From contig JAILLP010000020.1 of NCBI GenBank assembly GCA_024693065.1, forward strand, positions 1 through 64,000: 64,000 nucleotides of DNA. The letters run 5' to 3'. Of the stretch, positions 8,533-18,647 are shown one piece after another. This DNA comes from Paludibacteraceae bacterium. Lineage in GTDB: Bacteria > Bacteroidota > Bacteroidia > Bacteroidales > Paludibacteraceae. How positions within the stretch are numbered: position 1 is the stretch's first letter; the number at the start of each line of letters is the position of its first letter. A program made the translations under genes and the position numbers. Below the pieces are notes generated by a model, which was not told where the DNA came from, searched no databases, and was given only the letters and a program-made list of their open reading frames with translations.

Positions 8533-10008
8533 TCAATCCACATTGTCATACAAGAAACCATTCTTCTTATTAGAGACCGAATTATTCTCGTCGTCCATAT
8601 CCATCACAGAGATTTGAGAATTTTTATATCGGGACTCATATTGGGAGTTTCCCCTTTGGTAAGAAGGCATACTCAAATCACTATCGCTCATATCCAGAGA
8701 AACGTGAGGCATCTGTCCCATCTGTTGTTCCGTAGGACGTTCATATCCACGTTTATCCATACGATTACCATTCAGCTCCTCCTTCGTGTAATAGAGTCCG
8801 TAATTATCCTGTTGAGAAGCCGGCTGAGGGTTCTGCTGAGGTTGTTGGAACATCTGTCCACCCCGCTGCTGCGATGTTTGGGAGATGGTGAAGACGATAT
8901 TGTTATTATTCTGTTGAGCAGAGTTGTAAGATCCTCCGTTCATGGATCCGTTCCTTTCACCATTCAGCGACACATGCTGAGGAGATCCGGCAGGACGCTG
9001 TGGCTGGGAGGAGTTGCCCCTCTGTTTAGAGAAATCGAAGCCTGTCGCCACGATGGTCACGCCCAGGTTATCGCCCAAGGAATCATCCTGCATGACACCC
9101 CAAATAATCTTCGTGCTGCCATCAATCTGTTTGCTCAAATAGTCACGGATGATGGTCACCTCGTTGGTTGTAATCCTGCACTCCTTGCTATGCGTAATAT
9201 TCAGAAGGATATTCTTTGCGCCAGAAAGGTTTGTGCTGACCAGCAACGGAGAATCCAAAGCCTGTTGGATAGCAGAGATGGCACGGTCTTGGCCGTTCGC
9301 CTTTGCGGCGCCCATGATAGCGTCACCACTATCCGTCATGACCGTTCTAACGTCCGCCATATCAATGTTCATACGTCCGGAAAGTGTAATGATCTCCGCG
9401 ATACCCTTGGCGGCAGTCGCCAGAATCTCGTCACCCTTGGCGTATGCGTCGTCCAGGAACATGTCGCCATACATATCCAGAATTTTTTGGGAGTTGATGA
9501 TAAGAATAGCATCCACGTTCTTCTTCATCTCCTCGACGCCCAGCAATGCCTGGTTCACCTTCTCATTTCCCTCGAAGAGAGCGGGGATGGTCACAATGGC
9601 AACGGTGAGGATACCCTTCTCCTTAGCTGTTTTAGCGATTAGGGGAGCAGCACCCGTACCCGTACCACCGCCCATGCCAGCGGTGATGAAGACCATCTCG
9701 GTATGGTCATCCAAGATAGCGTTGATCTCCTCGATAGATTTCTGCGCCTCCTGCAAACCCACCTCAGGTTTGCATCCTGCGCCCAATCCCTTCTCGCCCA
9801 ATTGGATTTTCGTAGGGACAGGAGACTTGCGCAAATCCTGTCGGTCCGTGTTGCAGACAACAAAATTCACGTTCTTCACGCCCATGTTGTACATGTAGTT
9901 GACAGCGTTTCCACCGCAACCACCCACACCAATCACCTTGATGATAGGTTGTTCTTGCTCCTCAATCTCTTCATTGAGTTCGTCTTCAGTAAAATGGTTC
10001 TCGTTCAT
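8533..10008 (-). CDS. ftsZ: Cell division protein FtsZ
   Basis: A 491-residue tubulin-like GTPase forming the Z-ring at midcell. The GTP-binding loop GGGTGTG is at 113-119. The catalytic T7 loop NIDMADV is at 214-220, with D216 and D219. The globular domain ends near residue 335. A long Asn/Gln-rich linker follows (about 335-440), then a conserved tail peptide LSMPSYQRG and a further acidic, Asn-rich end. The long Q/N linker is normal for the phylum. The gene follows ftsA by 56 bp and is followed by the second ftsZ-like gene. Confidence 0.97.
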   Translation of the reverse strand: MNENHFTEDELNEEIEEQEQPIIKVIGVGGCGGNAVNYMYNMGVKNVNFVVCNTDRQDLRKSPVPTKIQLGEKGLGAGCKPEVGLQEAQKSIEEINAILDDHTEMVFITAGMGGGTGTGAAPLIAKTAKEKGILTVAIVTIPALFEGNEKVNQALLGVEEMKKNVDAILIINSQKILDMYGDMFLDDAYAKGDEILATAAKGIAEIITLSGRMNIDMADVRTVMTDSGDAIMGAAKANGQDRAISAIQQALDSPLLVSTNLSGAKNILLNITHSKECRITTNEVTIIRDYLSKQIDGSTKIIWGVMQDDSLGDNLGVTIVATGFDFSKQRGNSSQPQRPAGSPQHVSLNGERNGSMNGGSYNSAQQNNNNIVFTISQTSQQRGGQMFQQPQQNPQPASQQDNYGLYYTKEELNGNRMDKRGYERPTEQQMGQMPHVSLDMSDSDLSMPSYQRGNSQYESRYKNSQISVMDMDDENNSVSNKKNGFLYDNVD

Positions 10009-10064
10009 ATTCTTAAAGTTTTTATTTTCTCATGAAAACAGCGATAATGGAGGATTAGCATGCA

Positions 10065-11402
10065 TCATTCCTCGAACATCTCATCCATCTTGCCCACCAT
10101 CCTACCCCAAATAGTAGGGATAATTCCGCCACCCGTTTTAACCTTCTTGCCCTTCTTAGGCCTTTCATCGGAAGATTCACGAACCGTGACGCATCCCGCA
10201 TCCGCGGAATAGAGGATACCCATCATGGAAGCATATGTCACATCCGAATACTCCTCCGACTCCGTATTATGAGAAAGGACGCGTATATCTCCAAAACGAG
10301 TAGGAATACCCGTCTCCTTTTCTATTTTCTCGATCATGTTCCCCAATTTGGCGCCACCACCAACAATGACGATGGAATCCAAGCATGAGCTGTAGCCGGA
10401 GACCGTCATCGCATTGTTGATGCGAACGAGGAAGTCCGACACACGGGACTCGATGATACCAGCCAACGTCATGGTATCCACATGACGGTCCGCATCAATA
10501 TCCACGACGGCAAGATTAGTGACCATGGACTGCATCGCTTGGCCAAACGAGGTCTTCAACTTCTCAGAGATCTCCCAAGGCAACCTCAGGGAAGCAATAT
10601 CGTTCGTGATCAAATCGCTACCAAAATTAAAGACATGCAAGAAACGGAGCTTCCTTTCATGATAGATGGAGAGGGAAGTCGTCTGCGCGCCGAAATCCAG
10701 GAGCATACACCCCACTTCCTTCTGTTCCGGAGAGAGCACGGCATCAGACAAATGGCGGGACGAGAGTATAAAGTGGGGAGTGATCTTAATATTTGAGGCA
10801 GCATCCGTATTCATACTTCCATTGATGATGTCGAAACACTTACGCAGATTATCCTCCACGAAACATTCCCCATAGATGTTCAGGAAACGGGCGCGGAGGT
10901 TGTCGCAGACACAACCCACAGGGTCATCCACCACCATTCCATCCACCACATACTCAAGCGGAACAACCTCAATGATTTTTCGGGAACCGGCGACACGCAT
11001 ACGGAGGTTCTCCTCCTCCATCGCATGGACATTCTCCTCGGAGACATACTCGGAACCCAAAAGACGCATCAACTCATTCACATCTCCATGGATTGATTTA
11101 CCATGAAGTCCCACATATACATCCGTGATGTCATACGAAATCCGCAACGAAGGATCTTCTGAAGAGGCGTTCAACAGTCCATTCAGCTTATTCCTCAGCC
11201 TAATAATCAACTGCTTGATTTGGAACGCCGCCGAATCAATATTGAAAACAACACCGTTCACAATGCTACCCTCCGAAGGGATAGAAGTGGCCCATATAAT
11301 ATCCAACTTACCTTCTTTGTTCTTGTGTCCGATCACGCCACGGATATTGCGGCTTCCCAAATCCACCGCAACCACCACATCTGAATACTTAATCTCGTCC
11401 AT
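10065..11402 (-). CDS. ftsA: Cell division protein FtsA
   Basis: An actin-fold protein that tethers FtsZ to the membrane. The start at 11402 is chosen because AGGAGG lies 7 bp upstream. The longer frame from 11444 overlaps ftsQ and adds 14 residues of no FtsA character. The resulting 445 residues have an actin-type phosphate-1 loop VVAVDLGSRNIRG near the N-terminus, MLLDFGAQTTSLS in the middle and the IVIVGGGAKL adenosine motif late. The C-terminus ends in a basic segment followed by a likely amphipathic helix (IWGRMVGKMDEMFEE), matching the membrane-targeting sequence of FtsA. Confidence 0.95.
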   Translation of the reverse strand: MDEIKYSDVVVAVDLGSRNIRGVIGHKNKEGKLDIIWATSIPSEGSIVNGVVFNIDSAAFQIKQLIIRLRNKLNGLLNASSEDPSLRISYDITDVYVGLHGKSIHGDVNELMRLLGSEYVSEENVHAMEEENLRMRVAGSRKIIEVVPLEYVVDGMVVDDPVGCVCDNLRARFLNIYGECFVEDNLRKCFDIINGSMNTDAASNIKITPHFILSSRHLSDAVLSPEQKEVGCMLLDFGAQTTSLSIYHERKLRFLHVFNFGSDLITNDIASLRLPWEISEKLKTSFGQAMQSMVTNLAVVDIDADRHVDTMTLAGIIESRVSDFLVRINNAMTVSGYSSCLDSIVIVGGGAKLGNMIEKIEKETGIPTRFGDIRVLSHNTESEEYSDVTYASMMGILYSADAGCVTVRESSDERPKKGKKVKTGGGIIPTIWGRMVGKMDEMFEE

Positions 11403-11412
11403 ATTGCTCCTC

Positions 11413-12150
11413 CTATTTTTTTGTACAAACCACTTGCCCGTCATACTTCAAAGTGATTTGCTTGTATTTATTCCAACCTATTTTATTAAAACCATCCACA
11501 TACAAAGCATAAAGCTTATCCAACTTTTCCTTATAGTTCTCCAACGTTCCCATAAGGATCACCTGGTCACCCACACGAGGCACCAGCGTCACCTCACCGT
11601 TCTTCGCCACATCGATCTGCTCGATTTGAGCGTTCCAAAACGCATGGTCGCGTAGGAACAAGGCGAACTCTCCCAACTCACCCAAAGACATCTCCTTGGT
11701 GACATAACCCGTGGCGATAGGCACATAAGCGGTGAAAACGGAAGAGAGCGGCATGATCTTACGCTCGCTATCGACATAGAAATCACCATACATACCCTTC
11801 ACGCGCAGGATCGGCTCCCGCTGCGTCACCGTCACCCGCAACTCCCCATTGGGCGTCTTGAAGCACTCGGCGGTCTTGATACGGGACTTACCCCTCAGGT
11901 AATTCTCCATATAATCCGTATCGATATGGTCCAAGCGCTTGCCGTCAGGGCAGACCGACTTGTCCTTCAACAACTCCTTCACATCGTCCCGGGTCACGAA
12001 ATTCAACTGGTCGGCATCACTGATGGTCACACGAATCCTTGGGCAAATCGTCTCGTCCGACTTGTAGGCGAACATCTTCACGGCGAACGACAAATAGCCG
12101 ATCACCAAGACAACCAACGATATTTTCACCCAACGTTTATGTAACATCAC
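11413..12150 (-). CDS. ftsQ: Cell division protein FtsQ
   Basis: A 245-residue bitopic division protein: a short cytoplasmic tail, one TM segment at about residues 9-28, then a periplasmic part with a POTRA-like region (about 40-110) and the FtsQ beta domain. The motif VTQREPILRVK is the usual POTRA-to-beta transition. It links the early ring to FtsL and FtsI. The gene sits between murC and ftsA, as in most dcw clusters, with 14 bp to murC. No ddl gene is present between them. Confidence 0.85.
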   Translation of the reverse strand: MMLHKRWVKISLVVLVIGYLSFAVKMFAYKSDETICPRIRVTISDADQLNFVTRDDVKELLKDKSVCPDGKRLDHIDTDYMENYLRGKSRIKTAECFKTPNGELRVTVTQREPILRVKGMYGDFYVDSERKIMPLSSVFTAYVPIATGYVTKEMSLGELGEFALFLRDHAFWNAQIEQIDVAKNGEVTLVPRVGDQVILMGTLENYKEKLDKLYALYVDGFNKIGWNKYKQITLKYDGQVVCTKK

Positions 12151-12164
12151 CCAACTATTAATTC

Positions 12165-13541
12165 TTAATTCTTAACTTTTAATTCCCTCATCGCCTTCTC
12201 CACCTCCGGAATCAGCAAATCAAGGTCACCCGCCCCCACCATCAGCAGCACGTCGAAATCCTTGTGCGACAAGCAATCGACCAATCCCTGCTTCGAGGAG
12301 AGGCATTTATCCTTGATGGTCACCTTATCCAGCAACATCTGGGAGTTGACCCCCTCGATCGGTTTTTCCCTAGCCGGATAGATGTCCAGCAGCACCAATT
12401 CATCCAGCAAGGAGAGGCTACGGGCGAAGTCATCTGCCAAGTCACGCGTACGTGTGTACAGGTGAGGCTGGAAGACGCCGCAGATGCGCTTGCCAGGGTA
12501 CAAGGCGCGGACCGACTCGATGCTCGATTTCAGCTCCTGCGGATGGTGTGCGTAATCGTCCAAGAAGGCGAAATCCTTCGTCTTGATGTGGAAGTCGAAA
12601 CGACGCTTCACGCCCGCGAAGCTCTTCATCGCCGCACGGATTTCCTGCTCGGTCACACCATTCAGGTAGGCCATCGCCATGGCGGCCACACCGTTCTCTA
12701 TGTTGACATAGACCGGCACCCCCAATTGGATGTCACGGATGACACACTCCGGCGTCACGAAGTCGAAAATGATCTCACCACCACCGATACGGATGTTCGC
12801 CGCATGGAAATCACCCTCCTCGACAGAATAGGAATATAGTCTGACATCCTTGTTCAACTTAGGCTCGATAGGCAAATCCTTCTTCATCAGCAAGACGCCG
12901 CCCGGGAGGATCAGGGAGACGAAGTCCTCGAATCCCTTCCGGTAATTCTCGACCGTGCCATAGATATCCAGATGGTCAGCATCCACAGCCGTCACGACAG
13001 CCATGTAAGGGGAGAGGGTGAGGAACGAGTGGTCGAACTCATCCGCCTCCACCACCACCAAGTCACTCTTATCCGAGAGGAGCAGGTTGCGGGAGAAGTT
13101 CTTCGATATACCGCCCAAGAAGGCGTTGCACTCCACGTGAGAATTATGCAAGAGATGCGAAATCATCGTGGAAGTTGTGGTCTTGCCATGGGTACCCGAG
13201 ACGCAGATGGCACGTTGCATGCGCGTCACCTCGCCTAAGATCTGAGAGCGTTTCATGACCTCGAAGCCATTGTCGCGGAACCAAGAGAATTCAGACATGG
13301 AGGAAGGAACCGCAGGCGTATAGACAACCAACGTCTTCTCCGCATCACGGAAAGACGCGGGGATTAGATCGACACTATCCTCGTAGTGGACAGGAATACC
13401 CTCCTGCTCCAGTTCACCAGTCAGAGTGGAACGAGTACGGTCATAGCCAGCCACCTCAAAGCCTTTCGCCTTGAAATACCTCGCCAAGGCGCTCATGCCG
13501 ATGCCTCCGATACCCAGGAAATAAACACTCTTCTTTTTCAT
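12165..13541 (-). CDS. murC: UDP-N-acetylmuramate--L-alanine ligase
   Basis: A 458-residue MurC of standard length, adding L-Ala to UDP-MurNAc in the cytoplasm. Motifs in order: YFLGIGGIGMSALA (N-terminal UDP-binding), GTHGKTTTSTM (ATP P-loop, about 120), EADEFDHSF, and DDYAHHPQEL in the C-terminal domain. It overlaps murG by 4 bp. Compare the MurC/Mpl-like paralogue at 175-1560. Confidence 0.95.
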   Translation of the reverse strand: MKKKSVYFLGIGGIGMSALARYFKAKGFEVAGYDRTRSTLTGELEQEGIPVHYEDSVDLIPASFRDAEKTLVVYTPAVPSSMSEFSWFRDNGFEVMKRSQILGEVTRMQRAICVSGTHGKTTTSTMISHLLHNSHVECNAFLGGISKNFSRNLLLSDKSDLVVVEADEFDHSFLTLSPYMAVVTAVDADHLDIYGTVENYRKGFEDFVSLILPGGVLLMKKDLPIEPKLNKDVRLYSYSVEEGDFHAANIRIGGGEIIFDFVTPECVIRDIQLGVPVYVNIENGVAAMAMAYLNGVTEQEIRAAMKSFAGVKRRFDFHIKTKDFAFLDDYAHHPQELKSSIESVRALYPGKRICGVFQPHLYTRTRDLADDFARSLSLLDELVLLDIYPAREKPIEGVNSQMLLDKVTIKDKCLSSKQGLVDCLSHKDFDVLLMVGAGDLDLLIPEVEKAMRELKVKN

Positions 13542-14641
13542 TTCTCTATCAATTTTAATATCTCGTCCGCAATACGATCCGCAGAATCCAACTGCGCCAT
13601 CTTCTTCGCGTTCTCACCCAATTCATTCAGCAATGGCTCGTCCGCAATCATACGGATCGCCTCGTCCAACAGCACACTGTTCGCATCCCTGTCCGCCACC
13701 ATGACCGCCGCTTTCCTTGTAGCGAGCGCCTGGGCGTTCTTGGTCTGGTGATCCTCCGCCACATTCGGGGAAGGCACCAAGATGGAAGGCTTGCCCAAAA
13801 GGCAAAGCTCCGAGATGGAACTTGCACCCGCACGGGAAACCACCAGGTCCGCGATGGAGTAAGCGTAATCCATTCGTTTCACGAAGTCCGTCACCACAAT
13901 ATCATCCGTCTTGAAAGGTTCATAAGCCTTCAGGGCACCCTCGTAGTAAAGCTTACCCGTCTGCCAAAGCACTTGGATGCCCGACTCCTTCAGCTTCGAG
14001 AGGCCAGCGATGACGCTCTGGTTGATCGTCCGGGCACCAAGGCTACCGCCTATGATCAGCAGGGTCTTCTTCGCCGGACTGAAGTGGAAGAAGTCATACG
14101 CCTCCTGCGACTTAGGAGCCACCTCCAGGAAATCCTGGCGAACCGGGTTGCCCGTGAGGATGATCTTATCCTGCGGGAAGAAACGCTCCATGCCCTCATA
14201 GGCCACACAAATCTTCGCCGCCTTCTTCGCCAGCAATTTGTTCGTCACGCCAGCGTAGGAGTTCTGCTCCTGCAAGACGGTAGGGACCCCCGACCGATGC
14301 GCCATGAAGAGCGTAGGACCGCTGGCATAGCCGCCCACGCCCACAGCGATATCCGGTGCGAAATCACGCACCACCTTCTTAGCCATCCGCAAGCTCTTGA
14401 ACAAGCGGAAGAGCACCTTGAAATTCTTCAAAAGGCTACCGCGATTGAACCCACTCACGGGCAGTCCCACAATCTCGTAGCCTGCATTAGGGACCTTCTC
14501 CATTTCCATGCGTCCCTCCGCCCCGACAAATAAAAACTTGGCGTCGGGGCGTTTCTTCTTAAGTGCGTTGGCGATGGAAATGGCCGGGAAGATATGTCCT
14601 CCCGTACCACCGCCGCTTATAATAAATTTTTGATTTGCCAT
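13538..14641 (-). CDS. murG: Lipid II synthase MurG
   Basis: A GT28 glycosyltransferase transferring GlcNAc to lipid I on the inner face of the membrane. The chosen start (MANQKFIISGGGTGGH) puts the GGGTGGH donor loop at residues 10-16, as in other MurG proteins. An in-frame ATG at 14665 would add eight residues and overlap ftsW. The resulting 367 residues match the family. The C-terminal SRAGASSISEL and VPSPNVAEDHQ motifs form the UDP-GlcNAc pocket. Confidence 0.95.
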   Translation of the reverse strand: MANQKFIISGGGTGGHIFPAISIANALKKKRPDAKFLFVGAEGRMEMEKVPNAGYEIVGLPVSGFNRGSLLKNFKVLFRLFKSLRMAKKVVRDFAPDIAVGVGGYASGPTLFMAHRSGVPTVLQEQNSYAGVTNKLLAKKAAKICVAYEGMERFFPQDKIILTGNPVRQDFLEVAPKSQEAYDFFHFSPAKKTLLIIGGSLGARTINQSVIAGLSKLKESGIQVLWQTGKLYYEGALKAYEPFKTDDIVVTDFVKRMDYAYSIADLVVSRAGASSISELCLLGKPSILVPSPNVAEDHQTKNAQALATRKAAVMVADRDANSVLLDEAIRMIADEPLLNELGENAKKMAQLDSADRIADEILKLIEK

Positions 14642-14657
14642 AACCCAATATCTTTTA

Positions 14658-16010
14658 TTAGACACTTAATTCCGCAACTACGCCCGGGTCCGCAGCCTTC
14701 GGTTCCTTCTCTTCGGACTGAGCCTTCTTGGAGGAAGAGGGCTTGCTCTCCGCACCCTTCACCTGTTTCTCCTCCGACACCGTACGGCTCAGTGCCAATA
14801 TGATGCCGAAATAGCAACTGGTGGTCAGGATGGAGGTACCACCACGGCTAATGATCGGAAGCGGCTGACCCGTCACCGGGATCAGACCCAAAACGACGGA
14901 CATATGGATGAACGCCTGCAAAACGATCATCGCCGACAGGCCAATCACGGCGAACGAATTGCTGTAGCTCTCGCTCTTGTTCATGATCACGCACGCCCGA
15001 TAGAAGAGCGCCAAATAGAGTATGACGAGCAGTATGCTCAGCACCCCGCACTCTTCGACGATGACGGCGAAGATGAAGTCGGAGAAACTCTGGGGGATGA
15101 AGTCACGTTCGATACTGTTACCGATCCCTCTACCGAACCATTTGCCATTGGCGATGGCGATGTGGGAGTGACCCGTCTGCACCTTGTCGTCGCTGGTCAC
15201 GTCGAACTTAGCGTTCATGCGCTCCTCAGGCGACAAATCGGCTCCCGAGTGCCGTTTGAAACGGTTGATCCACGTGCCCACACGGTGCGTCACGAAGGAG
15301 ACACACGTGCGTTCGGAGGTCTGCTCGACCCCCTCCACCTTCAGACCGGACTTTTCCGGAGCGATCCAACTCTCCGCAAAGGTGAGGAGCACCACAACCA
15401 GGCCGACCCCCACAATGGAGCCTATGACCGGCAACATCTTCTTCAAGGAGATACCCCCAATGAAGAAAAGCAAAGCGGAGACCGTCACCAAGAGGATGAA
15501 GGTGGAAAGGTTCTCCACCATGATCAAAATCGCAGGTGGTATCAAAACCAGCAAATAGAACTTCAGTCCGTCATCCACACTCTTCTTGCGATGGAAATAG
15601 CCCAACAGCGAGGAGAGCAACAACACCACCGAAATCTTCGCGAACTCGGAAGGCTGGAGGTTGACACCCAAGCCCGGCACATGGATCCAACGGGAGGCTC
15701 CGTTCGCGGATGTACCGAAGGCCAATGCGCCCACCAGCATGAGGATGCTCACCAGATAGCCCACAGCCCCGCCCCAGAAGAAAATCTTCTTCGGCTGTAC
15801 CAGATGGATCACATAGGCAAGGGCGAATCCACCACCCAAAAAGATCATGTGCGACAAAATAGGCTTAAAGGCAGTGCCATGGAAGCGGCGGTCATAGACC
15901 AACATGCTCGAAGCGCTGAACATCTCCAACGTAGAGACGACAATCAGCACCACGAACACGACCCATATGATCGCGTCACCTTTGAAATGTTTCACCAAAA
16001 ATTCCTTCAT
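14658..16010 (-). CDS. ftsW: Septal peptidoglycan polymerase FtsW
   Basis: A 450-residue SEDS-family polytopic membrane protein with about ten TM segments. It polymerises lipid II together with FtsI (20112-22223). Family motifs include the WIHVPGLGVNLQPSEFAK segment and the C-terminal GLIPVTGQPLPIISRGGTS segment. A charged cytoplasmic tail rich in Lys, Glu and Ser follows the last TM. It lies between murD and murG, as is usual. Confidence 0.95.
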   Translation of the reverse strand: MKEFLVKHFKGDAIIWVVFVVLIVVSTLEMFSASSMLVYDRRFHGTAFKPILSHMIFLGGGFALAYVIHLVQPKKIFFWGGAVGYLVSILMLVGALAFGTSANGASRWIHVPGLGVNLQPSEFAKISVVLLLSSLLGYFHRKKSVDDGLKFYLLVLIPPAILIMVENLSTFILLVTVSALLFFIGGISLKKMLPVIGSIVGVGLVVVLLTFAESWIAPEKSGLKVEGVEQTSERTCVSFVTHRVGTWINRFKRHSGADLSPEERMNAKFDVTSDDKVQTGHSHIAIANGKWFGRGIGNSIERDFIPQSFSDFIFAVIVEECGVLSILLVILYLALFYRACVIMNKSESYSNSFAVIGLSAMIVLQAFIHMSVVLGLIPVTGQPLPIISRGGTSILTTSCYFGIILALSRTVSEEKQVKGAESKPSSSKKAQSEEKEPKAADPGVVAELSV

Positions 16011-16048
16011 GCCAACCTATTTAGCCGAGTTATTATTTTATCCTACAA

Positions 16049-17383
16049 TCATAAATTCTTCACGCACTCCTTGAACTGTTCGCCACGGTCCTCGTAGCAA
16101 GTGAACAAGTCGAAACTTGCGCAGCAAGGAGAGAGCAGCACCGTATCGCCAGGCTTAGCGTAGGCGAAGCACTTATCCACAGCCTCCTTCATCGAGCGGG
16201 CATCGGTCGTCTGAGCCACCTTTCCATCGAAGAAATCGTGCAATTTCTTGTTATCCACGCCCAAGTAGACGATCGCGCGCACCTTCTCCTTCACGAGGTT
16301 CTCAATCTCCGAATAATCATTACCCTTGTCCGTTCCACCGAGGATCAGCACCACCGGCGTATCCATGCTCTGCAAAGCATACCAGCAGGAGTTCACGTTC
16401 GTAGCCTTGGAATCGTTAATGAAGCGCACGCCCCTCACGGAAGCGACCGGCTCCAACCTGTGCTCCACGCTACGGAAAGACTTCAACGCCTCACGGAGCG
16501 TCTCGTCACTGATATCCGAGAGGATAGCCGTGATACCAGCCGCCATGGAGTTGTACATGTTGTGTTGCCCACGCAGGGAGAGGTCGGACACGGCCATCTC
16601 GAAGGAGCGCTTCGGCGTATGGATCTTCAAGAGCTCATCCTCGATGTAAGCAGCCAAGCCAGCCGCCTTGTTCAGGGAGAACGGACAGGCCGTCGCCCCA
16701 ATCGCGCGCACCTCCAACTCTTTCTTGATGACCGGGTCATCGTTCCAATAGATGAAGTAGTCGGACGGCTTCATGTTCTGCACGATCCTGAACTTCGAGT
16801 TGATATAGTTCTGGAACTTATATTCGTAGCGATCCAAGTGGTCCGGCGTGATGTTCAACAGTATGGCCACATCCGCCTTGAACTCATACATGCCGTCCAG
16901 CTGGAAGCTGCTCAACTCAATCACATAGTAATCATGTTTCTCCAGCGCCACCTGACGCGCCAAACTGAAGCCGACGTTACCCGCCAAGCCCACGTTCAAG
17001 CCAGCGTTCTTCAGGATATGATGGATCAACATCGTTGTAGTGGTCTTTCCATTGCTACCCGTGATGCAAATCATCTTAGCGTTCGAATAGCGGGAAGCGA
17101 ACTCAATCTCGGAGATGATAGGCGTGTTCTGCGCCCTCAACGCCTTGATGATCGGAGCCTTCTCGGGAATGCCGGGGCTCTTGACGATCTCATCCGCCGC
17201 CAACACGCGCGCCTCGGTATGGTTCCCCTCCTCCCACTCGATGCCGAAGGAAGAGAGTTCCTCTTTGTAATTAGGCTTGATCCCCGACTTGTCGGAGACG
17301 AACACCTCAAAACCTTTTTGTTTCGCGAGGATAGCGGCTCCTACGCCACTCTCGCCTGCTCCCAACACTACAATTTTTTTCAT
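16049..17383 (-). CDS. murD: UDP-N-acetylmuramoylalanine--D-glutamate ligase
   Basis: A 444-residue MurD adding D-Glu to UDP-MurNAc-L-Ala. It has an N-terminal VLGAGESGVGAA nucleotide-sugar motif, the P-loop ITGSNGKTTTTM (about 110) and the FINDSKATN motif of the C-terminal domain. The carbamylated-lysine region and LNITPDHLDRY are in place. It lies 20 bp after mraY in the operon. Confidence 0.95.
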   Translation of the reverse strand: MKKIVVLGAGESGVGAAILAKQKGFEVFVSDKSGIKPNYKEELSSFGIEWEEGNHTEARVLAADEIVKSPGIPEKAPIIKALRAQNTPIISEIEFASRYSNAKMICITGSNGKTTTTMLIHHILKNAGLNVGLAGNVGFSLARQVALEKHDYYVIELSSFQLDGMYEFKADVAILLNITPDHLDRYEYKFQNYINSKFRIVQNMKPSDYFIYWNDDPVIKKELEVRAIGATACPFSLNKAAGLAAYIEDELLKIHTPKRSFEMAVSDLSLRGQHNMYNSMAAGITAILSDISDETLREALKSFRSVEHRLEPVASVRGVRFINDSKATNVNSCWYALQSMDTPVVLILGGTDKGNDYSEIENLVKEKVRAIVYLGVDNKKLHDFFDGKVAQTTDARSMKEAVDKCFAYAKPGDTVLLSPCCASFDLFTCYEDRGEQFKECVKNL

Positions 17384-17403
17384 AATGTATTATAAATACT
17401 TAA

Positions 17404-18618
17404 TTACCTCATTTTCAATGTGACAATGGTAAACATCGCCAGCAACAACGCCACGATCCAGAAACGAGCCACAATCTTAGGCTCAGGGATATTCATCTTC
17501 TGGTAATGGTGGTGCAACGGCGCCATCTTGAATATTCTCCTACCCTCCCCGTATTTCTTCTTAGTATACTTGAAATAAGAAGTTTGGATGATGACGGAGA
17601 GGCTCTCCATGAAGAAGATACCGCACAATACCGGCAAGAGCAACTCCTTGCGGATGATGATGGAGCTCACGGCGATGACACCACCGATCATCAGGCTACC
17701 CGTGTCGCCCATGAAGACCTGCGCCGGGTAAGCGTTGTACCAAAGGAAACCGATCAACGCACCCACGAAGGCGCAAAGGAAGATTACCAACTCCTCCGAA
17801 TAAGGGATATACATGATGTTCAGATAGCTGGCGAACTCGGCGTGGCAGGAGAGATAAGCCAGGATACCCAATGCGGACCCCACGATGGCCGAGACGCCCG
17901 TCGAGAGTCCGTCCAGACCATCCGTCAGATTCGCGCCGTTCGAGACCGCCGTCACGATGAAGATCACCACGAGCACGAAGAAGATCCAGCCCAATGTCTG
18001 CGCATAATCGCCCGCCCAACCGAACAAATCCGCATAGTCGAAGTTAGGGTTCTTGACGAACGGGATGGTCGTCTTGGTCGATTTCTCCGGCACCTTGGCA
18101 TATTCGACCACCTCCGTGGTAGCAGACGCCGACGTGGTATTCTCATAGATGACCACATTATCGTTCATGTACAACGTCAGACCCACAATCAGACCGAGGC
18201 CCACCTGCCCCAAGATCTTGAATCTACCGTGCAAGCCCTCCTTGTCCTTCTTGAAGACCTTGATGTAATCGTCGAGGAACCCCATGGCACCGAGCCATAA
18301 GGTCGTCACGATCATCAATAAGATATAGACATTGTCCAACTTGCCGAAAAGAAGCACAGGCAACAGGATGGAGATGATAATGATGATACCACCCATCGTA
18401 GGCGTTCCTTTTTTAGCCATTTGTCCCGCAAGGTCCAAATCACGGATTGTCTCACCAATCTGTTTCTTCTGCAAGAAACGGATGATCCTTTTGCCAATGA
18501 GCGTAGCGATCAGCAACGCGAAGATGAACGCAAAGGCGGAACGGAAAGAGACGTACTTGAACATTCCCGCACCCGGCACGCTCATTTGTGACAAATAGTT
18601 GAACAAATAATAAAACAT
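17404..18618 (-). CDS. mraY: Phospho-N-acetylmuramoyl-pentapeptide transferase
   Basis: A 404-residue polytopic enzyme making lipid I from UDP-MurNAc-pentapeptide and undecaprenyl phosphate. Motifs: [53 protein letters not shown] and MAPLHHHY, which together hold the catalytic aspartates and the HHH motif. An extra loop of about 40 residues (about 165-205) between TM segments makes it longer than proteobacterial MraY; such loops are usual in Bacteroidetes. Confidence 0.95.
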   Translation of the reverse strand: MFYYLFNYLSQMSVPGAGMFKYVSFRSAFAFIFALLIATLIGKRIIRFLQKKQIGETIRDLDLAGQMAKKGTPTMGGIIIIISILLPVLLFGKLDNVYILLMIVTTLWLGAMGFLDDYIKVFKKDKEGLHGRFKILGQVGLGLIVGLTLYMNDNVVIYENTTSASATTEVVEYAKVPEKSTKTTIPFVKNPNFDYADLFGWAGDYAQTLGWIFFVLVVIFIVTAVSNGANLTDGLDGLSTGVSAIVGSALGILAYLSCHAEFASYLNIMYIPYSEELVIFLCAFVGALIGFLWYNAYPAQVFMGDTGSLMIGGVIAVSSIIIRKELLLPVLCGIFFMESLSVIIQTSYFKYTKKKYGEGRRIFKMAPLHHHYQKMNIPEPKIVARFWIVALLLAMFTIVTLKMR

Positions 18619-18647
18619 AATCGTATACTGTAAAAATTAATACCCAA

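Noticed and set aside
12150-12175. AATTCTTAATTCTTAA-type runs (also near 46056 and 51140) as regulatory repeats
   Set aside because: Short low-complexity spacer sequence that occurs in unrelated gaps; nothing ties it to a function.
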